DNA of 9,531 bases from Candidatus Doudnabacteria bacterium (GTDB lineage: Bacteria; Patescibacteriota; Doudnabacteria; UBA920): contig JAHFJK010000042.1 of NCBI GenBank assembly GCA_023245915.1, positions 1-9,531 of the forward strand. The letters run 5' to 3'. This document shows, one piece after another, positions 1-7,441 of this stretch. Position numbers and translations under genes: made by a program. The notes beneath the pieces were generated by a model that saw only the letters and a list, made by a program, of their open reading frames with translations, did no database searches and was not told where the DNA came from. Within the stretch, counting starts at the first letter, position 1. The number at the start of each line of letters is the position of its first letter.

Positions 1-20
1 TCGGGCAGATTGGCGCAAAT

Positions 21-62
21 AAATTTTGATGTTTAGCCGTAGGCTAAACGGAAAAATTTTTT
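21..62 (+). terminator. Hairpin terminator of an upstream gene outside the window
   Basis: Bases 31-38 and 42-49 are exact reverse complements (GTTTAGCC / GGCTAAAC) around a 3-base loop. The A/T-rich flanks 21-27 and 53-59 can pair too, after a short mismatch, and a run of T follows at 57-62. This is the shape of an intrinsic terminator. Short open stretches before it end in stops at 20-22, 27-29 or 34-36, so one of them is probably the tail of the preceding gene, but too little is present to say which. The A-tract/T-tract flanks could allow termination in both directions. Confidence 0.7.
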
Positions 63-98
63 GGGGCAAGATGCCGAAATCCTGGAATTGCAGTCAAA

Positions 99-125
99 AT
101 GACATTCGGCAACAGTCCCTCTAAT
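99..125 (+). promoter_or_regulatory. Weak promoter candidate for the surface-protein pair
   Basis: ATGACA (99-104) matches the -35 consensus at 5 of 6 positions and TCTAAT (120-125) matches the -10 consensus at 5 of 6. The spacer is only 15 bases. It lies after the terminator and would place transcription start near 132, a short leader before ATG 144. The short spacer and chance level of such matches keep this weak. Confidence 0.2.
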
Positions 126-143
126 CACGCGCTTCTCAATTTC

Positions 144-653
144 ATGAAATTAAATTTGAAAACAAAAAATATTCTGATTTTTGCTGCCGTGACAGGCTTT
201 ATAACAATCTGCGCGTCGTTTTATTTTACAGATTACCGGGCTTTTGTCATCCTTCCTCTTGGAGAAAAGCCTAAAGTAATCAGGCCAACAACCGGCTATG
301 AAAAAGGCACAACCATTAACTTATATAAAAAAACGCCTCCGGGTTTTCCAGGGACGGTAATTTTAGAAAACCAGCCGCTCACCCACTCCACAATTGTTAA
401 AGCCCCGGATGGCAAAAAAGTCGCTACGGTTGCCTATAATTCCAAAACTAACTGGCAGGCCGCGGCAAATATGTACGCCCAATCCCTGGTCTCCAAGGAC
501 TGGGAAATTAAAAGCCAGACTATTGATGAGAGAAAAAATACCGCGGTGCTGGAAGCAGTCCAGTACCAAAAAACCCTGGTAATTACCTTCAGCCAAATAA
601 ACCGGCAAAACTCCCCGGAGTATACTTTAATTACTTTTCAATATGAATTCTGA
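144..653 (+). CDS. Small membrane-anchored protein of unknown function
   Basis: This encodes about 169 residues that I do not recognise as a named family. From ATG 144 the protein has a short Lys-rich N-terminus followed by one hydrophobic segment (about residues 9-28, ILIFAAVTGFITICASFYF). The remainder is a polar extracytoplasmic domain. This domain includes an NWQAAANMYAQSL segment, an SKDWEI motif and a beta-rich C-terminus ending in ITFQYEF. That pattern fits a single-pass anchored or secreted envelope protein. An in-frame ATG at 99 would add 15 residues, but it lacks a ribosome binding site and falls inside the only promoter candidate, and ATG 144 gives a cleaner membrane-anchor start. 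The stop overlaps the start of the next gene by 11 bases, so the two are probably translated together and act at the cell surface. Confidence 0.7.
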   Translation: MKLNLKTKNILIFAAVTGFITICASFYFTDYRAFVILPLGEKPKVIRPTTGYEKGTTINLYKKTPPGFPGTVILENQPLTHSTIVKAPDGKKVATVAYNSKTNWQAAANMYAQSLVSKDWEIKSQTIDERKNTAVLEAVQYQKTLVITFSQINRQNSPEYTLITFQYEF

Positions 654-2976
654 CAAGTTGATGAAAAACTCACTTGCAAAAGCAACTGTATATGTAATTC
701 TTTCGGCTGCGATTTTTTGCAGTCAGCCATTTTTGGCAGCAATGCCAGGCTATACGCAAGCAGCCGAATGCGCCATTAACAGCTTTACCGCCGACGACCT
801 GACTCTGCCCTACAACAGCGGCACGACCCTGCGTTTTTCGCTGTCAGGTTCTTTTGCCTGGTCAATTGGAGTATTAGGAGAGGAAAACTGGTATAATTCC
901 GCCTGGGGCTACCGCAAACCAATTACCATCGACCACACCAAAGTCACCGGTACGACCACTGCTTTAAGCAATTTTCCAATATTATTCAGCGTTACGGATT
1001 CAGATTTAAAAACCGTGGACAATGGCGGCAAGGTCGGTAAAAATGACGGGACGGATATTTTATTTACGGGCTCCAATGGCATCAAGCTTTCGCACGAACT
1101 GGAAAAATACGTTTCCTCCACCGGAGCTACCATTGCCTGGGTAAAAATTCCCGCGCTGTCTCCCGCCACTGACAGCATCATTTACATTTATTACGGCAAT
1201 GCTTCTGCAGCAGACCAACAGGCTGCTACCGGTGTTTGGGATAGTAACTTCAAAGCAGTTCAACATTTGCCCAATGGGACCAGTCTGACAGTACTTGATT
1301 CCACCAGCAATGCCAACAACGGAACAGCCACAAATTTGTCTGCCGCTGCTGGACAAATGGGTGGCGCCGCCAGTTTTAATGGCAGCAGCTATATGGCTTA
1401 TAGTTCCTTGCCTCAATCCGGAACAGGAGCAGCCACCTATTCTACCTGGATTAAGACGACAGATACGGGGCAGAAAGCGATTTTTGCCCTTGGCGATGAT
1501 GGCTCGGATAGTAGTAATGCTGATTATTTCCGGCTGGAAATTGATAACACTAACTTTTCGCCTGTGGCTTTGCGCTGGCGTGCCGGCGGTGGCGATAGGG
1601 TGGCTTATACCGCGACTGGCGCTAATAACGGCAACTGGCATCATATTGTTATCAGCTATGGAACCAGCCAAACTATAGCAGACACTAAAATGTACCTGGA
1701 TGGTTCCTTGCTCGGCGCTCAAGTTGACCTTTCCAATGGTGCGGCAGTTGTCAATATTGGCAGGTTAAACAGCGATGCAAAGCACATTGGGGCTGATGCG
1801 GTAAATGCCGGGGAATACTTAAACGGAACTCTGGATGAGGTGAGAATTTCCAGCAGCCAGCGCACCGCGGCCTGGATAGCCACAGAATATAACAACCAAA
1901 GTTCGCCGGCGACTTTTTATTCAATTGCTTCTGCCCAAGCTAACCCCGGTCAAAACTTTCCCGCTTCCGGCACCGGTAACAGCGGCAGCGCGGAGACCGG
2001 TAATATAACCGAAACTCAAACTTACCGCTTAACCTGCGGCGCGGATATTTTAGACGTCAGCGTAGTTCCCTACTCCCTCTCTTCGGCGCCCGCGCTGCTT
2101 AAATCCTCCAATACCGCCTTAAACGACAACGTGCCTTGCGGCAACATCTACATAACGCTTACCGACCAATCTAATACAGAGGATGGCTGGGCGATTTTTC
2201 GCAACACCAGCAACAATCCCGCGACGGCTTACAGGATTTCTACCGCAGTTTCTTCCAGCCAATCGGCCACCGGCAGCGGGTATACTTATTCCGAGTCCCC
2301 GGCTGACGCGGTCTATTATTATTGGGTTCAAAACTATATCGGTTCACCGCCTTCCGGTTTAAGTTCAAACCCCGGCGATTACAGCGCGGCGGGCAATATT
2401 CCCCCCAGCGCTTTTGGTTTGAGCCCAACAGCCTGCGCAGCCGGCCTGTATTCTTCCGACAATGATATTGTGGCTATTAACGGCGCGAATATAGGCAACG
2501 GTTTGGGCAACCAGTGCGGCTCTACCGATGTCCTGCCCCCCAATACCAGCTTACAATTAAACCATAAATTAAAATTTTCCATTAACTTATGCAATACGGG
2601 CACCGCCACAGCCACAATTGTTTCCGTTACCGACACCCTGCTTAACTTAAGACAGCCCCCGGATGGCTGGAACGCCCAATACTGTATAGCCGGCAGTTGC
2701 AGCTCTATTACTCCAACTGAATCCGGAACCGCCCCCAACAAGACCCTGACCTTCAGCGGTTTGGCAGCAGTGCCCGGCAACAGCATTGCCCGGATAACTT
2801 TTGAAGCCCGGGTCGCAATACCTGCCGGCTTTATCGGGCTCTCCGCCCGTTTCCAAAATAAATTTACAGTCAGCTACGATGACGCCGGTTCTTCCGCCAG
2901 TCAATCTGGCTCCACCCCGCTTTTATTTTTTACCGTCGGCCCCGGCCCGCCAACCATGGATGAGCTGCGTTTTTAA
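643..2976 (+). CDS. Exported mosaic surface protein: DUF2341, LamG/concanavalin-like, FN3-like and DUF11-like modules
   Basis: This is a 777-residue exported protein, probably an adhesin or cell-surface component. An N-terminal signal or anchor segment covers about residues 13-34, with possible cleavage near TQA (38-40). An Ig-like half-domain begins at CAINSF (43). Residues about 84-195 match DUF2341 (WYNSAWGYRKPITI, later IYIYYGN). Residues about 205-425 form a LamG/concanavalin-like jellyroll, seen in GAASFNGSSY, GNWHHIVISY, MYLDG and NGTLDEVRIS. The second half of the Ig-like domain resumes at about 436-475 (ETQTYRLTCGA). Residues about 485-585 look FN3-like (GWAIFRNTS, YYYWVQNY). Residues about 595-765 resemble DUF11 repeats (CNTGTATATIVSVTDTL). 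There is no C-terminal membrane helix or sortase motif, so it is either released or held by an uncleaved N-terminus. A second ATG at 661, just after the upstream stop, is an equally plausible start. Binding of glycans is known for some LamG domains but is not shown here. Confidence 0.85.
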   Translation: MNSDKLMKNSLAKATVYVILSAAIFCSQPFLAAMPGYTQAAECAINSFTADDLTLPYNSGTTLRFSLSGSFAWSIGVLGEENWYNSAWGYRKPITIDHTKVTGTTTALSNFPILFSVTDSDLKTVDNGGKVGKNDGTDILFTGSNGIKLSHELEKYVSSTGATIAWVKIPALSPATDSIIYIYYGNASAADQQAATGVWDSNFKAVQHLPNGTSLTVLDSTSNANNGTATNLSAAAGQMGGAASFNGSSYMAYSSLPQSGTGAATYSTWIKTTDTGQKAIFALGDDGSDSSNADYFRLEIDNTNFSPVALRWRAGGGDRVAYTATGANNGNWHHIVISYGTSQTIADTKMYLDGSLLGAQVDLSNGAAVVNIGRLNSDAKHIGADAVNAGEYLNGTLDEVRISSSQRTAAWIATEYNNQSSPATFYSIASAQANPGQNFPASGTGNSGSAETGNITETQTYRLTCGADILDVSVVPYSLSSAPALLKSSNTALNDNVPCGNIYITLTDQSNTEDGWAIFRNTSNNPATAYRISTAVSSSQSATGSGYTYSESPADAVYYYWVQNYIGSPPSGLSSNPGDYSAAGNIPPSAFGLSPTACAAGLYSSDNDIVAINGANIGNGLGNQCGSTDVLPPNTSLQLNHKLKFSINLCNTGTATATIVSVTDTLLNLRQPPDGWNAQYCIAGSCSSITPTESGTAPNKTLTFSGLAAVPGNSIARITFEARVAIPAGFIGLSARFQNKFTVSYDDAGSSASQSGSTPLLFFTVGPGPPTMDELRF

Positions 2977-2989
2977 TAAATCCAGCGCC

Positions 2990-3030
2990 TTCCTGCGGGG
3001 TATTAAACCCCGCAGGAAATTCTTTATTTA
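2990..3030 (+). terminator. Strong intrinsic terminator after the surface-protein gene
   Basis: The arms 2990-3001 (TTCCTGCGGGGT) and 3007-3018 (ACCCCGCAGGAA) are perfect 12-bp reverse complements with a 5-base loop, and a T-rich tail (ATTCTTTATTTA) follows. It starts 14 bases after the stop codon at 2974-2976 and cleanly separates the surface-protein unit from the enzyme operon. Confidence 0.88.
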
Positions 3031-3036
3031 CTTTCT

Positions 3037-3070
3037 CCGGATCTTTGGCCGAGACGGCCTTTGCATCCGG
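3037..3070 (+). promoter_or_regulatory. Compound hairpin in the gap between the two transcription units
   Basis: An inner stem GGCCG (3047-3051) pairs with CGGCC (3055-3059) across an AGA loop. An outer stem CCGGAT (3037-3042) pairs with ATCCGG (3065-3070), with an internal loop of 4 and 5 bases between them. It lies 18 bases after the first terminator and about 50 bases before the promoter of the next operon. There is no clean T-run after it, so it may be a backup 3' end or processing structure, or a remnant of one. Its function is not evident. Confidence 0.45.
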
Positions 3071-3120
3071 GAATTACTTTAAGTTTTATCGATAAGTTGT
3101 TTGTAGATAGGGACTTAAAA

Positions 3121-3149
3121 TAGCCAAAATAAGCCGAATATGGTATAAT
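3121..3149 (+). promoter_or_regulatory. Extended -10 promoter of the enzyme operon
   Basis: TATAAT at 3144-3149 is a perfect -10 box and is preceded by TG plus one base (3141-3143), the extended -10 element. TAGCCA at 3121-3126 matches the -35 consensus at 4 of 6 positions with the ideal 17-base spacer. Transcription would start near 3156, leaving a leader of about 21 bases before GTG 3177 with no visible Shine-Dalgarno sequence. A second TATAAT at 3161-3166 would give an almost leaderless message, but no -35 match lies upstream of it. No matching site is visible between the following genes, so this probably drives all of them. Confidence 0.65.
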
Positions 3150-3176
3150 TTTATCACCTCTATAATAATAAACCAA

Positions 3177-4754
3177 GTGAAAAAACAAAGTCTAAAGCTT
3201 GATGGAAAAAGCTTAAATATCGAAGGTCTTAGCGCGTTTGTTGAAGGTGAGGTTAAACGCATAAAGCTTGATAAAAAAACCTTGATTTTTGCAGCCGATT
3301 CGCACTCTTTTTTAAGTCAATCCATAGAGCAAAACAGCAAGATAATTTACGGGGTTAATACTGGTTTTGGACCCATGGCAAATTATATTTTGGCTCACGA
3401 GCAAATTTTAGGTTTACAAAAAAACCTTATTTTGAGCCATGCTGTTGGCATGGGAGAAAAAATAGCTGATAAATTCGTACTTGCGGCAATGCTCGTGCGG
3501 TTAAATACTCTGCTTAGGGGCTATAGCGGGGTGTCAGTTGAATTGCTGGAAAACTTACAAAAATTTATTAATTTGCGGATTACTCCGATTGTCCCTGAAC
3601 ATGGCGCGGTGGGTACGAGCGGAGATTTAGTCCAGCTGGCGCACATAGCATTAGCAATGCTGGGTAAGGGTGAAGCGGTTTATAAAAACAAAATTGAAAA
3701 GGTTCCAAAACTTTTAAAATCTCTTGGCTTAAAACCCTACCAACTCAAACCCAAAGAGGGCTTGTCGCTAATTAACGGCACTTCAGTAATGACTGGCATT
3801 GCGGCGCTGGTCTGCCAACAATCCAAGAGCGCCCTGTCTTTGGCCACTCGAAACGCCTGCCTGGCCCTGGAGATTATTAAAGCCTACAAAGACAGCTTCA
3901 GCGAAAAACTGCACGAATTGAGACCCCATGTTGGGCAAGTGATTATTGCCCAAAAAATGCGTGAAATCCTTACCGGCTCTCCGTTCTTACGCAGCCGAAT
4001 AATTTTGGCTTCTTTTGCTAACCAGAGCAAAAAAGTTTTAAAAATAAATGAATTTGTGCAGGAGATTTATTCGCTACGTTGCACCGCCCAAATTTTAGGC
4101 CCGGTTTATGATACTTTAGCTTCTGCCGCAATGGTTACCGAAACGGAAATGAATTCGGTTACCGACAACCCAATAGTTGACTTTAAAAATAAAAAATTTT
4201 TGCACGGCGGAAATTTCCATGGCGATTACATAGCCGTAGCAATGGACCAGCTGAAGATGAGCCTGGTAAAGTTAACTATGCTTTCGGAACGCCGGCTTAA
4301 CTTTTTCTTAAACCAAAAAATCAACCAAACTTTCCCTCCATTTTTGAATTTGCACACTCCGGGTCTTACTCTGGGCCTGCAGGCTTTGCAGTTCGTCGCA
4401 ACCTCCACCACAGCCCAAAGCCAGACGCTTGCCTATCCGGCAAATTTGCATTCCATATCCACCAACGGCGACAACCAGGATGTGGTAAGCATGGGCACAG
4501 ATGCCGCGCTATTAACAAGTAAGGTTTTAGATAATGCCTTTATCGTTTTGGCAATTGAATCTCTTGCATTGTGCCAAGCTGCTGATTTTTTAAAAATTAA
4601 AAACCAGCTTTCTAAAGCATCCCGTGAACTTTATAGGTTTGTAAGGAGCGTATCGAAAAAAATTGTGGAGGACCGCGAGGTCCAGCCCCAGCTGCAATTA
4701 GTCCTTAAAGAATTAAGAGGCTGGAAAGAGTTGAATGTTTTTGAAAAATTGTAA
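3177..4754 (+). CDS. MIO-type aromatic amino acid ammonia-lyase or 2,3-aminomutase (HAL/PAL family)
   Basis: This 525-residue enzyme removes, or shifts from alpha to beta carbon, the amino group of an aromatic amino acid using a self-formed MIO cofactor. The family landmarks are in order: catalytic Tyr58 in YGVNTGFG, SH at 87-88, the cofactor triad Thr147-Ser148-Gly149, Asn200 in NGTSVMTG, Tyr298 and Arg301 in YSLRC, GGNFHG (344-349), and NQDVVSMG (433-440). The triad is TSG rather than the usual ASG. The position equal to Glu414 of histidine ammonia-lyase is Gln414, and HGD follows GGNF where HutH has HAEP. These features point away from HutH and towards phenylalanine/tyrosine lyases or aminomutases, although the SH pair also occurs in HutH. 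No other hut genes are nearby. The GTG start matches the family N-terminus and no better start exists. It is the first gene of the operon, ending 11 bases before the next. The substrate is not determined. Confidence 0.88.
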   Translation: MKKQSLKLDGKSLNIEGLSAFVEGEVKRIKLDKKTLIFAADSHSFLSQSIEQNSKIIYGVNTGFGPMANYILAHEQILGLQKNLILSHAVGMGEKIADKFVLAAMLVRLNTLLRGYSGVSVELLENLQKFINLRITPIVPEHGAVGTSGDLVQLAHIALAMLGKGEAVYKNKIEKVPKLLKSLGLKPYQLKPKEGLSLINGTSVMTGIAALVCQQSKSALSLATRNACLALEIIKAYKDSFSEKLHELRPHVGQVIIAQKMREILTGSPFLRSRIILASFANQSKKVLKINEFVQEIYSLRCTAQILGPVYDTLASAAMVTETEMNSVTDNPIVDFKNKKFLHGGNFHGDYIAVAMDQLKMSLVKLTMLSERRLNFFLNQKINQTFPPFLNLHTPGLTLGLQALQFVATSTTAQSQTLAYPANLHSISTNGDNQDVVSMGTDAALLTSKVLDNAFIVLAIESLALCQAADFLKIKNQLSKASRELYRFVRSVSKKIVEDREVQPQLQLVLKELRGWKELNVFEKL

Positions 4755-4765
4755 AATTTATTTCT

Positions 4766-6259
4766 ATGCTCTCAAAAGTTTATGAAAAGAGCTTCGCCCT
4801 GACTGGCTTTAAAAAATTTGACATAGGTAAATTTGAAAGTAATTTAAATCGAAAAAAAGAAAGCTACTGGAAAAATTCAGGGCAAAAAAACGCTCTAAAC
4901 CTTTTTAAGCAAGCCGCGGCAAAAGTTCCAGCCTACAGGGATTTTCTAAAAAAAAACAGGTTCGACCCTTCTAAGGTCAAAACAATCAATGACTTTGCTC
5001 AATTACCGGAGACCAATAAGGATAACTACATAGCAAACTATCCTTTGTCCATGAAGTGTTGGAAGGCTGATTTAAACGCTTCCAAATGGATGGCCAGCAG
5101 TTCCGGAACAACCGGAAACCCTAATTACTGGCCGCGTCAAGAAGCACAAGAATTTGAAGCCGCAATGGTTCATGAAATACTGCTAAGGAGATACTTTGAA
5201 ATCCAAAATAACACCACGTTGGCCATAGTTGGATTCCCAATGGGTGTCTATGTTTCCGGTATGGCTACAAGCCTGCCCTTATTTTTATTGTCCCACAAAT
5301 ACAGGCTGACTATTTTAACTGCCGGCAATAATAAGCTGGAAGTTTTAAAAGCGGTAAAAAATTTAAATAAAAACTTCCAGCAAATTTTACTGGTTGGGCA
5401 TCCTTTTTTTATTAAGGACATTTTAGAAACCGGAACAGCGGAAGGAATTAATTGGTCCAAAAATAAAATTGGAATGATGTTTTGCAGTGAAGGTTTCACG
5501 GAAGATTGGCGGAGCTACATTCTTAAGACAGCTGGCATGAACAATGAGGCTAGAGCATATAGCACATACGGTTCTTCTGAAATGCTTTTAATGGCTTACG
5601 AAACCCCGCAAAGTATTAGAATTAGGAAATTTCTGGAAAAAAACCGGTCGCTTTCAGAAGCAATTTTAGGCTCATCGCAAGTCCCCAATTTATTCCAATA
5701 CAATCCAGCCCTGCGTTATATTGAGCAAAGCAACCAAGAATTAATTTTTACTGTAAATGCTGGATTGCCCCTAATACGTTTTAATTTGCATGACAGAGGA
5801 AAGATTTTGCCTTACGAATCAATTCATAATCTTATTGACAAGGCTTCTTGGGGAGATTCGGACTGGAAACTGCCTTTTCTTGCATTAGAAGGGCGTAGCG
5901 ACTACACTATCATCTTTTATGCAGCAAATATTTACCCCCAACACATCCACGCCGCCTTATCACATAAAGATTTATTAAAAAAAATCACTGGAAAATTTTC
6001 TATGAGGAAAGGCTATAGAAAAAATATGGATGAATACCTTGAGATAAATATAGAGCTTCGGCAAAAAATTAGCATGTCTCAAAAGTTTGCCAAACAATTA
6101 CAAAAAATTATTTTCAAAAAACTAAAACTAATAAATTCTGAGTTTTTGGACGCAAGCGGGCGCTTTGGAACGAAAACTCTACCATTAGTGAAGCTTTGGC
6201 GCTATCAACACGAAAAATATTTTAAACTTGGACTTAAACCTAAATATATTCAAGAATGA
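4766..6259 (+). CDS. Phenylacetate-CoA-ligase-like (PaaK/CapK) adenylate-forming enzyme
   Basis: This 497-residue ANL-superfamily enzyme is expected to activate a carboxylic acid as an acyl-adenylate, then pass it to a thiol or amine. The ATP-binding loop is SSSGTTGNP (111-119). The YGSSE motif (268-272) corresponds to the A5 motif. LHDRG (341-345) is the A7 motif with its ribose-binding Asp, and EGRSDY (375-380) followed by ANIYPQHI is the PaaK-type A8 hinge. A small C-terminal domain follows, with GTKTLPLVK (468-476) near the usual catalytic Lys region. The length is somewhat above PaaK (about 430-440). The gene lies between the lyase and the ThiF-like gene, so an aryl-acrylate or beta-amino acid made by the lyase is a reasonable but unproven substrate. 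There is no Shine-Dalgarno before ATG 4766. The end overlaps the next start by four bases (ATGA). Confidence 0.85.
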   Translation: MLSKVYEKSFALTGFKKFDIGKFESNLNRKKESYWKNSGQKNALNLFKQAAAKVPAYRDFLKKNRFDPSKVKTINDFAQLPETNKDNYIANYPLSMKCWKADLNASKWMASSSGTTGNPNYWPRQEAQEFEAAMVHEILLRRYFEIQNNTTLAIVGFPMGVYVSGMATSLPLFLLSHKYRLTILTAGNNKLEVLKAVKNLNKNFQQILLVGHPFFIKDILETGTAEGINWSKNKIGMMFCSEGFTEDWRSYILKTAGMNNEARAYSTYGSSEMLLMAYETPQSIRIRKFLEKNRSLSEAILGSSQVPNLFQYNPALRYIEQSNQELIFTVNAGLPLIRFNLHDRGKILPYESIHNLIDKASWGDSDWKLPFLALEGRSDYTIIFYAANIYPQHIHAALSHKDLLKKITGKFSMRKGYRKNMDEYLEINIELRQKISMSQKFAKQLQKIIFKKLKLINSEFLDASGRFGTKTLPLVKLWRYQHEKYFKLGLKPKYIQE

Positions 6260-7440
6260 ATATTACAAAAATAATTGTAAATAAAACAAAAAATAGCGCT
6301 GGTTCTTTTAGACCGCTTCTTCTAAAACTTTCCAAGCCTAAAGATCAACAGCTTCTCAAAAAACTCTTTAAACAAAACAAAATTCAACATGTGGTCGATA
6401 ATTATAGCGAACAGTTAAAGGAGTACTTTGAAATTTTGAATCCAAAGCTGGTTTTTGAAGACAATATTGAGTTTCACTTTAAGGCTTACTTAAAAAAACT
6501 TCAAAAAAAAGCTGAACTTGCACAACAGGGTAAATGGGTTTACTATCCTTGGAATGCAACCATTGTACATATTCTGGCAGAACCTGCTTTTTTTAGGGTC
6601 AGAACAGCCCGTAATCGAAATTTAATTACCGAGGACGAACAAAAAAAATTTTATAACTGTATAGTCGGAATTGCCGGATTGAGTGTTGGCAACAGCGCTG
6701 CTCTTGCAATAATTTTGCAGGGAGGCTCAAAGCATATCAAGCTTGCAGACCATGATAGTTTGGAACTTTCCAACACAAATAGAATCCGGACCAGCATTTC
6801 AAACTTAGGGTTGCTTAAGGTGGAGATGACAGCGAGGCAAATTTACGAACTCAATCCTTATGCCAAAATAGAAATTTTCCCGGAAGGTCTGAATGAAAAA
6901 AATGTTGGCCCCTTTTGCAAAGGTTTAAATGTAATAGTAGATGAAGTTGATAATTTATCCATAAAATATTTGCTGCGTGTGCAGGCAAAAAAAAGAAAAT
7001 TACCCGTGGTTATGGCCGCAGACAATGGAGATAACGGAATTGTTGATGTTGAAAGGTATGACCAAAATCGCAAATTAAAATTTTTCCACGGCCGTTTGGG
7101 AAATATCAATTACCAAAATTTAAAAAGTATAAACAAATGGGAGACTGGGAAAACAATAGTCAAGCATATTGGAATAGAAAATGTTGGCCAACGAACTTAT
7201 GAGTCATTTTTAGAAATGGGAAAAACATTAGCTAGTTGGCCTCAATTGGGAGGAGCCGCCCTGCTTAATGGTTCTATAGTATCATATTGTGTAAGAAAAA
7301 TTGTAAATAATCAACCTTTGGAAGCGTCAAGATCAATAATTTCTTTAGATGATAAATTTACACCTGGATTTAATTCTATTACCCAAAAAAATAAAAGAAA
7401 AAGTACTGCTAAAAAATTTAAAAAAATTTTAGGATTATAA
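6256..7440 (+). CDS. E1/ThiF-fold adenylyltransferase, like the N-terminal half of MoeY/Rv1355c
   Basis: This 394-residue protein carries a ThiF/MoeB/E1 nucleotide-binding fold after a 130-residue N-terminal extension. The fold shows the glycine-rich loop VGIAGLSVG (137-145), Asp165 and Asp167 in LADHDSLE, the LSNTNR motif (171-176) with Arg176, Lys188, and DEVDN (229-233). Such enzymes adenylate a C-terminal carboxylate or small acid. The zinc-binding CxxC pairs of MoeB and ThiF are absent, so it is probably not the thiamine or molybdopterin enzyme. The stretch WVYYPWNATIVHIL, RTARNRNLIT and the later DVERYD and FHGRLG match, from memory, the mycobacterial Rv1355c (MoeY) type, in which this domain is fused to a nitroreductase. 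Here the nitroreductase is the separate next gene, one base downstream. It begins inside the ATGA overlap with the preceding ligase. The C-terminal 30 residues are Lys-rich. The true substrate is unknown. Confidence 0.82.
   Translation: MNITKIIVNKTKNSAGSFRPLLLKLSKPKDQQLLKKLFKQNKIQHVVDNYSEQLKEYFEILNPKLVFEDNIEFHFKAYLKKLQKKAELAQQGKWVYYPWNATIVHILAEPAFFRVRTARNRNLITEDEQKKFYNCIVGIAGLSVGNSAALAIILQGGSKHIKLADHDSLELSNTNRIRTSISNLGLLKVEMTARQIYELNPYAKIEIFPEGLNEKNVGPFCKGLNVIVDEVDNLSIKYLLRVQAKKRKLPVVMAADNGDNGIVDVERYDQNRKLKFFHGRLGNINYQNLKSINKWETGKTIVKHIGIENVGQRTYESFLEMGKTLASWPQLGGAALLNGSIVSYCVRKIVNNQPLEASRSIISLDDKFTPGFNSITQKNKRKSTAKKFKKILGL
7431..7434 (+). promoter_or_regulatory. Shine-Dalgarno site of the nitroreductase-like gene
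   Basis: AGGA ends seven bases before ATG 7442 and lies within the last codons of the ThiF-like gene. It is the only convincing ribosome binding site in front of any gene in the window, and it fixes the start of the nitroreductase-like protein. Confidence 0.55.
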
Positions 7441-7441
7441 T

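Noticed and set aside
99..143. Longer start at ATG 99 for the small membrane protein
   Set aside because: It adds a polar 15-residue tail before the membrane anchor, has no ribosome binding site and overlaps the only promoter candidate.
1060..1722. Long open frame (220 codons) on the - strand inside the surface-protein gene
   Set aside because: It is a by-product of codon use on the opposite strand. The + strand product has clear DUF2341 and LamG motifs, and the reverse product has no recognisable domain.
862..1927. 7-base direct repeat TCAATTG at 862-868 and 1921-1927 near both edges of the DUF2341-LamG insert, as a footprint of insertion
   Set aside because: Seven matching bases over this distance are expected by chance, and the repeats are not exactly at the domain boundaries.
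2801..3082. Open frame of 93 codons across the end of the surface gene and the gap
   Set aside because: It runs through the strong terminator hairpin and the second hairpin, mostly overlaps a real gene in another frame, and shows no family motifs.
3161..3166. Second TATAAT as a leaderless promoter for the lyase gene
   Set aside because: The position 17 bases upstream has no -35 similarity and lacks the TG extension that the 3144-3149 box has; it is kept only as an alternative.
3177..4754. Histidine utilisation enzyme HutH
   Set aside because: The family fold is shared, but the TSG triad, Gln414 and the HGGNFHGD and NQDVVSMG blocks differ from HutH, and no hutU, hutI or hutG is nearby.
4948..4956. 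Run of nine A in the ligase gene (and another at 8759-8767) as a programmed frameshift site
   Set aside because: The normal frame continues through conserved motifs on both sides, and A-runs are common in these AT-rich Lys-rich genes.
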